A stretch of DNA of 64,000 nt, from contig CAYLXK010000015.1 in assembly GCA_964387685.1 (NCBI GenBank), forward strand, positions 1 to 64,000, in the 5' to 3' direction. Shown here in pieces: positions 52,855-61,858 of this stretch; the first letter of the stretch is position 1, and every line of letters begins with the position of its first letter. The stretch comes from Bryobacter sp964387685 (GTDB lineage: Bacteria > Acidobacteriota > Terriglobia > Bryobacterales > Bryobacteraceae). A program made the translations under genes and the position numbers. The notes below the pieces were generated by a model. It worked only from the letters and a program-made list of their open reading frames with translations. It was not told the origin of the DNA and searched no databases.

Positions 52855-53271
52855 CTATTTCATCGGCGAGTAGTCGGTCGGCTCCAGGAAAACGCTCTCC
52901 ACCTTGGCCGTCAGCTTGCCGTTCACTTCGCTGGCTTTCTGCGCCTTGGTCCATTCGGGGTCCTTGCGGAAGGCGTCCCAGCTCTGCTTGGCGGCCTCGC
53001 GGCTGTCGTGCTGCAGCAAATAGATCAACGTGTTTGCGCTGGCCGGAGCGTCCATCGGCACGCCGTAAACCACGTTCTTCATGCCGTGCTTCTCAAATAG
53101 CTTCACCGTATGGTTCCTGAAACGCGCGTTCAAATCGCCCAACTTGCCCTCGGCGGCGTAATAAGTGCGCAGTTCATAAACATGGTTGCTGGAAGCCGCG
53201 CGGCCCCCGGACACATAGCCAGCCAGGAAAATCGCGGCGGTTGCCGCCACGCATAGAATCGTTTTCTGCAT
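52855..53271 (-). CDS. Exported NIPSNAP-family protein
   Basis: A 138-residue protein with an N-terminal membrane or signal segment (MQKTILCVAATAAIFLAGY) and a NIPSNAP ferredoxin-like domain ('VYELRTYYAAEGKLGDLNARFRNHTV', 'EKHGMKNVVYG'). ATG 53271 has GGGG just upstream; the longer frame is not supported. NIPSNAP proteins form small dimers of unknown enzymology. It heads the five-gene minus-strand run and is divergent from the aldolase gene. Confidence 0.88.
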   Translation of the reverse strand: MQKTILCVAATAAIFLAGYVSGGRAASSNHVYELRTYYAAEGKLGDLNARFRNHTVKLFEKHGMKNVVYGVPMDAPASANTLIYLLQHDSREAAKQSWDAFRKDPEWTKAQKASEVNGKLTAKVESVFLEPTDYSPMK

Positions 53272-53359
53272 GCCCCACAGGGTATCACCGGCCGCGCCTA
53301 GGGAGCCTGCTAGACTGCCTGAAGCTTTCCCCATTCTTCCAAGGAGCATCCTTATCCCT

Positions 53360-54190
53360 ATGTCTACCGTCTCCGGAGCCGACTTCAAAGCGGAACTTCG
53401 TTCCGGCACGCCCAAGTTCGGCCTTTTCGTAAACTCTGCTTCGCCCACCGTCGCCGAGCAACTGGCGCATTCCGGTTACGACTGGCTCTTGGTCGATGCG
53501 CAGCATGGCCCGATGGGCCACGAAACCCTTTCCACCATGCTCTGCGCCATCTCCAGCGGCGGCGCCAAAAGCATGGTCCGCGTGGCCGGCTACAGCGATC
53601 GCGCCGGTATCCAGCAAGCCCTGGACCTCGGCGCCGACGGCATCCTCATCCCCTACATCAACAACGCTGAAGAAGCCCGTCAGGGCGTCTCCTGCTGCCT
53701 TTACCCGACGGCCGGCACTCGCAGCGTCTACTTCCCCCAGCGCGCCACAAACAAGGCCGGGCTCCTCGGTTATGTCGGCAATGCCAACAAGAACATCATT
53801 GTGGCCCTCCAAGTGGAAACCGCCGATTGCATCAAAAACATGGCGGAGATTGCCGCCGTGCCCGGCGTGGACATCCTTTTCCTGGGCCAGAACGATCTCT
53901 GCATGTCCATGGGCTTGTTTGAAACCTACGAGTTTCCGCACATGTACACCAGCCCGGAACTGATGGCCGCCACCGACACGCTGATCGCCGAGGCCAAGAA
54001 GAACAACATCATCCTGGGCCTCTTCCTCTTTGGCACCGCGCGCGTCGCCGAATTCCTGGCTAAGGACTTCCGCTTTATTTCGATTGGCAATGACCTGCAC
54101 CACATCCTGACGCAGGCCGGCGCCCATGTGGCGGCCCTCGAAGAGAGCTCCAGCGGCAAATGGTCGCGCCGTTCGACCGCCCTTTTCTAA
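53360..54190 (+). CDS. HpcH/HpaI-family aldolase
   Basis: A 276-residue class II aldolase-like protein of the HpcH/HpaI (2-keto-3-deoxy sugar acid aldolase) family. 'YDWLLVDAQHGPMGHE' carries the catalytic histidine, 'LDLGADGILIPYINN' and 'ALQVETADCIKNM' the metal-binding Glu, and 'LFLGQNDLCMSMG' the Asp ligand. It cleaves 2-keto-3-hydroxy acids to pyruvate or an aldehyde. AAGGAG occurs about 14 bases before ATG 53360. The GntP permease starts seven bases on, suggesting a sugar-acid utilisation pair. Confidence 0.93.
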   Translation: MSTVSGADFKAELRSGTPKFGLFVNSASPTVAEQLAHSGYDWLLVDAQHGPMGHETLSTMLCAISSGGAKSMVRVAGYSDRAGIQQALDLGADGILIPYINNAEEARQGVSCCLYPTAGTRSVYFPQRATNKAGLLGYVGNANKNIIVALQVETADCIKNMAEIAAVPGVDILFLGQNDLCMSMGLFETYEFPHMYTSPELMAATDTLIAEAKKNNIILGLFLFGTARVAEFLAKDFRFISIGNDLHHILTQAGAHVAALEESSSGKWSRRSTALF

Positions 54191-54197
54191 ACGCCCC

Positions 54198-55526
54198 ATG
54201 CCTTCGGGTCCCGTTCTGATAGCGGCAACGTTTGCTTCGGTAGCGTTGCTGCTATCTCTCATACTCTACGTCCGGCTGCACGCCTTCCTGGCGCTATTGA
54301 TTGCCTCCTTCGCGCTGGGGCTCGCCGCGGGCATGGCGCCCGCCAAGCTCTTGAAATCCATCCAAAGCGGCTTCGGGGAAGCATTGGGCTTCATCGCGGT
54401 CATGGTGGCCTTGGGCGCGATCATCGGCCGCTTTCTCGAACATTCCGGCGGCGGTCAAAACCTGGCCCGCTGGCTCCTGGACCGCTTTGGCGTAAAGCAC
54501 ACCCCTTGGGCCCTGCTCACCTCCGCGCTGCTCGTGGGCCTGCCTATCTTTTTCGAAGTTGGCTTCATCATCTTGGTGCCGCTAGCTTGGTCGCTGGCCC
54601 GCAGCGGTGGCCGCAGCCTGCTCTACTACGGCTTGCCGATGGCTTGCGCGCTCACGGTGGTCCACGCGATGGTCCCGCCTCATCCCGCCCCCGCCGCCGC
54701 GGCGCAATTGTTTCATGCGGACCTGGGCAAGACCATCCTCTACGGCATCGCGCTGTCAATACCCATGGCGATCGCGGGCGGCATCGGTTACGGTCTATGG
54801 ATCGCACAGCGCATCTTCATTCCCGTGCCCGAGATCGCCGCTAAGGAGCCTGCGCAAGCAGAAGCCAATCCCCCCAGTGTTCCCAGCGTGCTCTTGGTTC
54901 TGCTGCTGCCCATTCTCCTGATCTTCCTGTCCACTGGGGTCAGCCTGCAAAATCCCCAGGCCTCGGGGATCTTCACCTTGCTCGGCCATCCCTTCAGCGC
55001 CCTACTGATTGCGACCCTGGTCGCTATGCTGCTCTTTGGCTTGGGGCGCGGCCTGGATCGCGGCAAGATCGCCGCCCTGGCCAATGAGTCCTTGCTTCCC
55101 ATTGGCGGTCTGCTCGCCATCATGGGCGGCGGCGGCGCCTTCAAGCAAGTAATCGTCGATTCCGGTGTGGGCCAATACGCCGGCCAGTTGCTCGCCACTT
55201 CCGCCTTCCCGCCCATGTTGGTCGCTTACTTTGCCGCCGTCGCGCTGCGCCTGGCCCAAGGCTCCGCCACGGTCGCCATCATCACGGCGGCCGGAATCGT
55301 GGCGCCTTTGGTCAAAGACATCCCCAACCAGTCGCCGGAGTTGCTGGTGCTGGCCATCTGCTGCGGCGGTACAGCGCTCTCCCACGTCAACGACGCGGGC
55401 TTCTGGACCGTGAATCACTACTTCGGCATGAGCGTGCCGCAGACCCTGCGCAGTTGGACCGTAATGAAGGCCATCACGTCCCTGGTGGGCATCGTGATCC
55501 TGATTGCCGTTGAATACTTAAGATAG
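54198..55526 (+). CDS. GntP-family gluconate:proton symporter
   Basis: A 442-residue permease with about 12-14 helices of the GntP family ('LGLAAGMAPAKLLKSIQSGFG', 'EVGFIILVPLAW', 'PPHPAPAAAAQ', 'GGGGAFKQVIVDSGVG'). Members import gluconate or related sugar acids and some glycerate or idonate. Together with the aldolase upstream it makes a coherent uptake-and-cleavage unit. The ATG at 54198 follows the aldolase stop by seven bases. Confidence 0.94.
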   Translation: MPSGPVLIAATFASVALLLSLILYVRLHAFLALLIASFALGLAAGMAPAKLLKSIQSGFGEALGFIAVMVALGAIIGRFLEHSGGGQNLARWLLDRFGVKHTPWALLTSALLVGLPIFFEVGFIILVPLAWSLARSGGRSLLYYGLPMACALTVVHAMVPPHPAPAAAAQLFHADLGKTILYGIALSIPMAIAGGIGYGLWIAQRIFIPVPEIAAKEPAQAEANPPSVPSVLLVLLLPILLIFLSTGVSLQNPQASGIFTLLGHPFSALLIATLVAMLLFGLGRGLDRGKIAALANESLLPIGGLLAIMGGGGAFKQVIVDSGVGQYAGQLLATSAFPPMLVAYFAAVALRLAQGSATVAIITAAGIVAPLVKDIPNQSPELLVLAICCGGTALSHVNDAGFWTVNHYFGMSVPQTLRSWTVMKAITSLVGIVILIAVEYLR

Positions 55527-55528
55527 CT

Positions 55529-56074
55529 GTGGATGAGTTGTGGCCAGTCGCGCGTGCGTTGCGGAAGCTCGGCCTGCGCCACTGCGCCACCGGCAATCTT
55601 GCGCTGCGCCACTGGGGCGTCGAGCGGGATCTGCCCCACGTGGACATCCTCTTCTGGGCTGGCTTTGGACAAGAGCGTGACCTCTCCCGCCGCCTCCTCG
55701 ATGAGGGCCTGCATGTGCCTCTCCGCGATCCTGCTTCCTTTGCCGAAGAGCTGCGCGTCTTGCCGGTGCACGCTGCCAAAGGCCCGCTCGTCAATCTCAG
55801 CTTTGGGGCGCTGCCTTTTGAAGACACCGTCCTCGGCCGCGCCCTTCCCGCCGAACCCCTGCCGCTGGCCAGCGCCGAAGATGTCCTCCTGCTCAAGCTC
55901 TTCTCCATGCGGCCCGCCGATTGGGAGGACGCGCGCGCTTTGGCCGTAGCCCAGCGCGCCCGCCTGCAGTGGCCCTATATCGATTTCTGGCTCCCGCAAC
56001 TAGCCGAACTGAAGGGCGACCCGCGCCTGCTCGATTGGCTAAGCCACCCCCTTGCAACCATTCACCGAGTGTGA
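55529..56074 (+). CDS. Nucleotidyltransferase-fold-like protein
   Basis: A 181-residue protein beginning at GTG 55529, two bases after the GntP stop. 'ATGNLALRHWGVERDLPHVDILF' resembles the MNT/AbiEii-type nucleotidyltransferase motif (G-N-x-A-L-x-x-x-G then R-x-x-P-H-V-D), and 'LASAEDVLLLKLFSMRPADWEDA' the following helix. The catalytic G-S and D-x-D positions are degenerate. No toxin-antitoxin partner is adjacent. Moderate fold confidence; the role is unknown. Confidence 0.6.
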   Translation: MDELWPVARALRKLGLRHCATGNLALRHWGVERDLPHVDILFWAGFGQERDLSRRLLDEGLHVPLRDPASFAEELRVLPVHAAKGPLVNLSFGALPFEDTVLGRALPAEPLPLASAEDVLLLKLFSMRPADWEDARALAVAQRARLQWPYIDFWLPQLAELKGDPRLLDWLSHPLATIHRV

Positions 56075-56110
56075 TGGAGTTTGGCTCCAGTGGTTGTCCA
56101 CTAACCGCTT

Positions 56111-56115
56111 GGAGG
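56111..56115 (+). promoter_or_regulatory. Shine-Dalgarno GGAGG setting a GTG start
   Basis: GGAGG lies five bases before GTG 56121 and decides the start of the TonB-dependent receptor against an ATG 69 bases upstream. Confidence 0.75.
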
Positions 56116-56120
56116 ATGTT

Positions 56121-59100
56121 GTGAACACTTTGTTGCGACTTAGCGCTTTTTCCCTATTGGGTCTCGGTTGCGCCCTGGCCCAAATCGGCAGTTCCACCAT
56201 CACCGGCCGCACCATGGATTCGACCGGCGCCGTTGTCCCCGGCGCCAAAATTACCGTCGTGCAGCGGGAAACTAACTTTACCTTTAACCTGGCCACTAAC
56301 TCCGAGGGCCTTTACCGCGTTCCTTCGCTGAACCCCGGCACCTATCGCATCACGGTCGAAGCCAACGGCTTCAAGAAGCTGCTGCAGGACAACATCGAAC
56401 TCCGCGCCGGCGACACCTTGGGCCTCGACTTCACGCTCCAGGTCGGCAACGTGGCCGAGAGCATCGAAGTCCAATCAAACCTGGCGTACCTCGAAACCGA
56501 AACCTCCTCTACCGGCGCCACCATCTCCGGCAGCGTCCTCTACGATATGCCGCTCTACCAGCGCTACATTAATTCCACCCTGAACCTGGTACCCGGCATG
56601 TCCAGCGGCGGCTATGCCTATGGCGGCAGCCTCGGGGCTTATCATTTGGCGGGCCAGCGTAGCGGCGCTATCGGCATTTTCGAAGACGGCGTCAATGGCA
56701 ACGACCAGTTGGGCGGTACCGGCACCATCAAACCGTTGCAAAACGCCGTCGCCGAAGTTAAAGTCATCACCACCGTTCCTCCCGCCGAGTATGGCCACTC
56801 GGCCGGCGGCGTGATCAGCGTCGTGAAAAAATCCGGCACCAATGAACTGCACGGCATGGGCTCCTGGTACGGCCGGACCCGCAACATGACGCATCGTCTC
56901 TACTTCGACCGCTTCCGGGCCTCGGACCCCCAGATCGGATTTCCCAACGGTACGATGAGCTTCTTCATGCAGCCCGATGCTAACCTTTCCGGTCCCGTCG
57001 TCATTCCTAAGCTCTACAACGGCAAAAACAAGACCTTCTTCTTCTTCGGCTACCAACGCCTCCACGAAAAGAAAACCGCCCAGGTCTTTGCCGCCGCTCC
57101 CACCGCCGACATGAAACAGGGCGTCTTCAGCTTCCCCGGTGTCGCCAATTCCAACCTGATTTACGATCCCGCCACCACTCGCCGCCTGGCCGACGGCACC
57201 TGGGCCCGCGACGCCTTCGCCGGCAACCGCATCCCACTCAACCGCATCGACCCCGTTGCGCGCAAGGTGCTCGACATCGACCCCTGGGTCAGCCCCAACT
57301 ATAGCGGCAGCTTCAATGCCCTCGGCCCCGTCGGCAATGTCTTGGCCAACGAGCTCTCGCTCACCTTCTTCAACGACTACAACCTCCGTATGGACCATCA
57401 ATTCTCCTCGGCTTTCAAGATCTATGGCTCTTTCACCCAAAACGATCAGACCGGTTTCGGCCGCCCCATCAACATCCGGACCAACGCCGCGGCCTTTGAT
57501 CATCAACAAGGCAACTACTCGCCTTTCACCAGTTCGAACTCCTCGGCCGGCTATACCTGGATCCTCTCTCCTTCGCTTGTCAACGATTCCCGCATTGGCT
57601 ACCACCGCCGCCGCAACGATACTTCCGTACCCAGCTTCGGCGAAAACTGGGCGCAGCAACTCGGTATCCCCAATGGCGACCCCGCCCTCATGCCCGCCCT
57701 GGGCGCCTCCAGCACCGCCCGCGATTCCGCCGATTCTCTCTATGGCATTAGCGGCGCCACTCCGTCCAAGGCCGTAAACGAGACCTTCTCTTTCCGAACG
57801 GACACAACTTGGATCCGCGGCAGCCACGCCTTCAAGTTCGGCTACGAAATCCTGAAATTCCGCCTGAATTCGGCCAACTTCGCCCGCCCCGCGCAGTACT
57901 ACTTCGACGGCGTCACCGCCGGCGTGCAGCCCAACGGCGCCCTCGTTCCCAATACCGGCAACACCTTCGCGGGCTTCCTCACGGGCTTCGTCCGCCAGGG
58001 TGTCTTCACCCAGGAGATCACCTCCTGGCTGCCGCGCTCCGACATCCAAAGCTTCTACTTCCAGGACGACTGGAAAATCACTCCCACGCTCACCGCCAAC
58101 CTCGGCGTGCGCTATTCCAACGAATCGCCCTTCAACACGAAGTACGGCCTCATGTCGAACTTCGACCCCAACGGCCGTGACGATCTGACCGGCCGCACCG
58201 GCGCCATCATCCACCCCACCTCCGGCCTCTCCCGCCGTGACAACAACAACTTCAATCCCCGCATCGGCCTCGCCTGGCACCCGCTGGAAAAAATCGTCCT
58301 CCGCGGCGGCTTCGGTATGTTCACCGTGGACATCAAATTCCCACAGCAGCGCGGCCAGTTCGACGAATATGTCGCCACCGCCAACCAGCAAGCGGCCCCA
58401 GGCAATCCCACGCCCGTCTACCGCATCTCCCAAGGCCCCAACCCCGTCAACTTTAACATCCGCTCGGACCGCAGTTCGCCTTTCGTCGGCACCAACTTTG
58501 GCAGCCGCAGCGTCGAGTATTGGGACCCCAATCTGCGCAATCCCTATGCGCTCAACTGGAACGGCGGCGTGCAGTATGAGTTCCGCCGCAACTACATCCT
58601 CGACGTCTCCTACCAGGGCTCGGCCGGCGTAGCGCTCCTCGAACGCTGGCAACTCAACTCCTTCCCCATCGACTTTGCCGCCAACGACCCCACGCTCCGC
58701 AACCAGGTCTTTGCCGCCGCGCAGAACTACCGGCCTTTCCCGCACCTGGGCGACATCCGCCTGCGTTCGAACTTTGGCCACTCCACCTTCCACTCCGGTA
58801 CCGTGAAGCTCGAAAAGCGCTACTCCCAAGGCATGTTCTTCTCCACCTTCTATACCTGGTCCAAAGCCATAAACTCCCAGGACAACGACAACGACGGCAC
58901 GGGCGTCGCCCCCATTCAGAATCGCGGACTCGAAAAAGCCCGCGCCGGCTACGACCGCACGCACCGCTGGCTCGCCACGGTCAACTACGAACTGCCCTTT
59001 GGCGCCGGCAAGCGCTGGGCTCAGAACGGCTGGTCCAAGTGGATTCTCGGCGGCCTCGAGATCTCCTGGATCCAGACCGTCGAATCCGGCAATCCGTTGA

Positions 59101-59570
59101 ACTTCTCCTTCGACGGCAGCCCCAACAACTACTACCCCACCTTTGCCGGCAACCGCCGCCCCAACTGGAACGGCCCCATCTCGATCCGCGACAGTTGGAA
59201 AGACCTGGGCGGCGACCGCTTCAATGTCCAGAACATCAACTCCGTCTTCTCCGGCGGCAACAATGGCCTCGACGCCTTCTCCTATCCCGCCGCCTTTACC
59301 GTCGGCACCGCGGGCCGCAACATCATCACCGGCCTGCCGCTCTTGTGGAGCCAGGTATCCGCGCAAAAGAATTTCCGCTTCAAGGAGCGCTACAACGCGC
59401 AACTGCGCTGGGACTTCCAGAACGCGCTGAAAACCTATAACTTCAACCCGCCCACCACCACCGTCGATCTGCGCAACCCGCGCACCTTCGGCAAGGTCTC
59501 CAGCGACCCGCGCACCGCCTCCCTGGGCGGCCAGCCGCTCATGAACCTCACGCTTATGATTCAATTCTGA
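56121..59570 (+). CDS. TonB-dependent receptor with carboxypeptidase-regulatory N-terminal domain
   Basis: A 1149-residue outer-membrane transporter. After a signal peptide ending A-L-A-Q, residues about 25-105 are a carboxypeptidase-regulatory-like (CarboxypepD_reg) domain ('STITGRTMDSTGAVVPGAKITVVQ'), followed by a plug ('AGQRSGAIGIFEDGVNGNDQ') and a long beta-barrel rich in aromatic strands. This is the Oar-like type common in Acidobacteriota, believed to import oligosaccharides or peptides with TonB energy. The GlcG/HbpS-type gene starts one base after its stop. Confidence 0.93.
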   Translation: MNTLLRLSAFSLLGLGCALAQIGSSTITGRTMDSTGAVVPGAKITVVQRETNFTFNLATNSEGLYRVPSLNPGTYRITVEANGFKKLLQDNIELRAGDTLGLDFTLQVGNVAESIEVQSNLAYLETETSSTGATISGSVLYDMPLYQRYINSTLNLVPGMSSGGYAYGGSLGAYHLAGQRSGAIGIFEDGVNGNDQLGGTGTIKPLQNAVAEVKVITTVPPAEYGHSAGGVISVVKKSGTNELHGMGSWYGRTRNMTHRLYFDRFRASDPQIGFPNGTMSFFMQPDANLSGPVVIPKLYNGKNKTFFFFGYQRLHEKKTAQVFAAAPTADMKQGVFSFPGVANSNLIYDPATTRRLADGTWARDAFAGNRIPLNRIDPVARKVLDIDPWVSPNYSGSFNALGPVGNVLANELSLTFFNDYNLRMDHQFSSAFKIYGSFTQNDQTGFGRPINIRTNAAAFDHQQGNYSPFTSSNSSAGYTWILSPSLVNDSRIGYHRRRNDTSVPSFGENWAQQLGIPNGDPALMPALGASSTARDSADSLYGISGATPSKAVNETFSFRTDTTWIRGSHAFKFGYEILKFRLNSANFARPAQYYFDGVTAGVQPNGALVPNTGNTFAGFLTGFVRQGVFTQEITSWLPRSDIQSFYFQDDWKITPTLTANLGVRYSNESPFNTKYGLMSNFDPNGRDDLTGRTGAIIHPTSGLSRRDNNNFNPRIGLAWHPLEKIVLRGGFGMFTVDIKFPQQRGQFDEYVATANQQAAPGNPTPVYRISQGPNPVNFNIRSDRSSPFVGTNFGSRSVEYWDPNLRNPYALNWNGGVQYEFRRNYILDVSYQGSAGVALLERWQLNSFPIDFAANDPTLRNQVFAAAQNYRPFPHLGDIRLRSNFGHSTFHSGTVKLEKRYSQGMFFSTFYTWSKAINSQDNDNDGTGVAPIQNRGLEKARAGYDRTHRWLATVNYELPFGAGKRWAQNGWSKWILGGLEISWIQTVESGNPLNFSFDGSPNNYYPTFAGNRRPNWNGPISIRDSWKDLGGDRFNVQNINSVFSGGNNGLDAFSYPAAFTVGTAGRNIITGLPLLWSQVSAQKNFRFKERYNAQLRWDFQNALKTYNFNPPTTTVDLRNPRTFGKVSSDPRTASLGGQPLMNLTLMIQF

Positions 59571-59571
59571 G

Positions 59572-60051
59572 ATGCGAACTCTCACCACCCTCTTCCTCGC
59601 CACGCTGCTCAGCACTCCCTCCGCGCTGCCGCAACTTGCCTCGAAGAAGTCCCTCACCTTGGCCGCCGCCAAACAAATCGCCGCGGCGGCCGAGGCGGAG
59701 GCGGTCAAGAATAATTGGACCGTCGTCATCGCCATCGTCGACGACGGCGCGAACCTCATCTATCTCCAAAAGGCCGACGGCACCCAGATCGGCTCTCTCG
59801 ATGTCGCCCAGGCCAAAGCCGCAAGCGCCGTCAAGTTCAAACGCCCCACCAAAGTCTTCCAGGACACGCTCGCCGGAGGCAACCAGGGCAGCCTCAAGCT
59901 CCCCGGCGCCCTACCGGTTGAAGGCGGCCTGCCTTTCATGCTGGACGGCATCGTAGTTGGAGCCATTGGCGTTTCCGGCGTCACCAGCCAACAGGACGGC
60001 GTCATTGCCGCCGCGGGCCTCGCCGCCTTTGAAAAAATGGCCAAGCCCTAA
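59572..60051 (+). CDS. Exported GlcG/HbpS-family protein
   Basis: A 159-residue protein with a signal peptide (MRTLTTLFLATLLSTPSALP) and the GlcG/HbpS domain ('LTLAAAKQIAAAAEAEAVKNNW', 'VVIAIVDDGANLIYLQKAD', 'GIVVGAIGVSGVTSQQDG'). HbpS in Streptomyces is an extracellular haem-binding sensor partner, but many members have unknown ligands. It is directly coupled to the TonB receptor gene, so haem or a related ligand being imported is worth testing. Confidence 0.9.
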   Translation: MRTLTTLFLATLLSTPSALPQLASKKSLTLAAAKQIAAAAEAEAVKNNWTVVIAIVDDGANLIYLQKADGTQIGSLDVAQAKAASAVKFKRPTKVFQDTLAGGNQGSLKLPGALPVEGGLPFMLDGIVVGAIGVSGVTSQQDGVIAAAGLAAFEKMAKP

Positions 60052-60093
60052 GAATCGTTGAGAATTTTTCGTCCTTCCGCCCACTAATCTTTG

Positions 60094-61854
60094 ATGGCGG
60101 ATGCTGTCTTCGCTGTCTATTTCGCGCTGGCGCTCTGGATGATCCTCAGCGGTCTCGACGACCTCTGGGTCGATTGCGCCTACCTGATCCATCGCTGCCG
60201 CCGCACTTCGCTCGCCCCCGTCCCTCCCCGGGGCGGGCCGGGCCCAAAAACCGAAGCCCGCATCGCGCTTTGGATTCCCGCTTGGCGGGAGGACGGCGTC
60301 ATCGCCCGCATGGTTGCGCACAACGTGGCCTCCATCCGTTATGCCAACTACCACATTTTTTGCGGCACCTACCCCAACGACGAGGCCACCCTCGACGTCC
60401 TCCGCCACCTGGAAGACACCTACCCGAATTTCCACGTTTCTTTGACGCCGCACGACGGCCCCACCTCCAAAGCCGACAACCTTAACTGGATTTATCAAAA
60501 CCTCTGCCTCGTTGAGGAGCGCCTTGGCGTGCCCTTCGACATCGTCGTCATCCACGATTCCGAAGATCTGATCCACCCCGAAGAATTCCGCTGGCTCAAT
60601 CTGTATTGCCGCGAATTCGATTTCGTCCAGATCCCCGTCCTCGCCCTGCCCACGCCCTGGTGGCATTTCACCCACGGCATCTATTGCGACGAATTCGCCG
60701 AAACGCAGCAGAAAGATCTACCCACGCGCAACCGCCTGAATGGCTTTGCGCCCAGTTGCGGTGTCGGCACCGGCTATCGCCGCGACGCTTTGGCCCGCCT
60801 GGCCGAAGCCGAAGAAAATCGTCTCTTTGAACCCGACTCCCTCACGGAAGACTATCTGAACGGCCTGCGCATGCACCGCCTGGGAATGCGGCAAATCTAT
60901 CTGCCGGTCGTATGGCTGCAGGGGCAGCCCGTGGCCACGCGCGAATACTTCCCCCAAGGCTTTTACTTCGCCGTGCGCCAGCGCACCCGCTGGGTGACCG
61001 GCATCGCGCTTCAAACCTGGCAAAAAATTGGCTGGTCCCGCGACGGGAAAGAAAACTATTGGCTTTGGCGCGACCGCAAGGGCCTAATCGGAAATCCCTT
61101 AAGTCTCCTGGCCAACGCCATGTTGGTCCTTGGCGCTCTCGGCCTCGTGCCTCCGTTAAGCGGCGGCCTCGCCTGGCTCGCCGCGGTGGGCATCGTCCTG
61201 CAGGTGTACCGCATGCTTGCCCGGATGTACTTCTCTGGGCGCGTTTACGGGCTGCTCTACGGGCTCACGGTCCCCTTGCGCATCCCCTACGCCAACCTGG
61301 TCAACACGCTGGCCACCCTGAACGCGCTCTGGCGTTTCGCCCACGCCCGCTGGCGAAACCAAAAACTGGTCTGGCTGAAGACCGCCCACCAGTATCCTAA
61401 CCGCCAGTCTCTCGGCGGCTACGGACGGCGCTTGGGTGAGGTGCTAGTCGATGAAGGCGTTCTGTCGGAATCGGCGATTGCCGCCGCACTGGCCGCCAAG
61501 CCCGCTGAGCTTCGCCTCGGGGAGTTCCTCGTCCGTCAAAACCTCTGCCGTTGGGAAGCCGTTTACCGCGCGCTTTCCCTGCTCAGCGGCTATCCGCTGG
61601 AAGACCTTCACCCCGCATCTTTGGACCCCGCGGCCCTCTATTCGCTTCCGCTCGCCCTGTGCGAGCGTAATCGCCTCTTAGCCATCGAACAAGGGCCCGC
61701 TGGCCTGACCGTAGCTACCTCGGAATTGCCCAGCGAGGAAGTCACCGCAGCCATTCGCCGCTATGCTCTCCACGGAGTCGCGTACATCCTTGTCACGCCG
61801 CCCCAACTGGAACTCCTCCGCGCCGCCCTTCACCGCGCGGTTCAGGCAACATAG
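60094..61854 (+). CDS. NfrB-like membrane glycosyltransferase with MshEN-like tail
   Basis: A 586-residue protein. Residues about 55-330 form a GT-A glycosyltransferase of the NfrB type ('LWIPAWREDGVIARMVAHNV', 'VIHDSEDLIHPEEF', and Q-R-T-R-W at the substrate end), with flanking membrane helices near 3-20 and 350-400. Residues about 445-586 carry two 'R-L-G-E-x-L-V' repeats like the MshEN (T2SSE N-terminal) domain, which binds cyclic di-GMP. It probably makes an exopolysaccharide, possibly under c-di-GMP control. ATG 60094 is used; TTG 60091 precedes it. Confidence 0.86.
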   Translation: MADAVFAVYFALALWMILSGLDDLWVDCAYLIHRCRRTSLAPVPPRGGPGPKTEARIALWIPAWREDGVIARMVAHNVASIRYANYHIFCGTYPNDEATLDVLRHLEDTYPNFHVSLTPHDGPTSKADNLNWIYQNLCLVEERLGVPFDIVVIHDSEDLIHPEEFRWLNLYCREFDFVQIPVLALPTPWWHFTHGIYCDEFAETQQKDLPTRNRLNGFAPSCGVGTGYRRDALARLAEAEENRLFEPDSLTEDYLNGLRMHRLGMRQIYLPVVWLQGQPVATREYFPQGFYFAVRQRTRWVTGIALQTWQKIGWSRDGKENYWLWRDRKGLIGNPLSLLANAMLVLGALGLVPPLSGGLAWLAAVGIVLQVYRMLARMYFSGRVYGLLYGLTVPLRIPYANLVNTLATLNALWRFAHARWRNQKLVWLKTAHQYPNRQSLGGYGRRLGEVLVDEGVLSESAIAAALAAKPAELRLGEFLVRQNLCRWEAVYRALSLLSGYPLEDLHPASLDPAALYSLPLALCERNRLLAIEQGPAGLTVATSELPSEEVTAAIRRYALHGVAYILVTPPQLELLRAALHRAVQAT

Positions 61855-61858
61855 AGGA

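Noticed and set aside
53285..54262. 325-residue minus-strand frame
   Set aside because: Antisense to the HpcH/HpaI aldolase gene, without motifs.
56055..56096. Imperfect hairpin (CAACCA...TGGTTG with an inner TGGAG/CTCCA) before the TonB receptor
   Set aside because: Short, asymmetric stems without a T-run; not convincing as terminator or attenuator.
56475..59759. 1094-residue open frame on the minus strand
   Set aside because: Lies wholly antisense to the TonB-dependent receptor. It has Gly/Val/Glu-rich, low-complexity composition and no family match, as expected for a GC-rich shadow frame.
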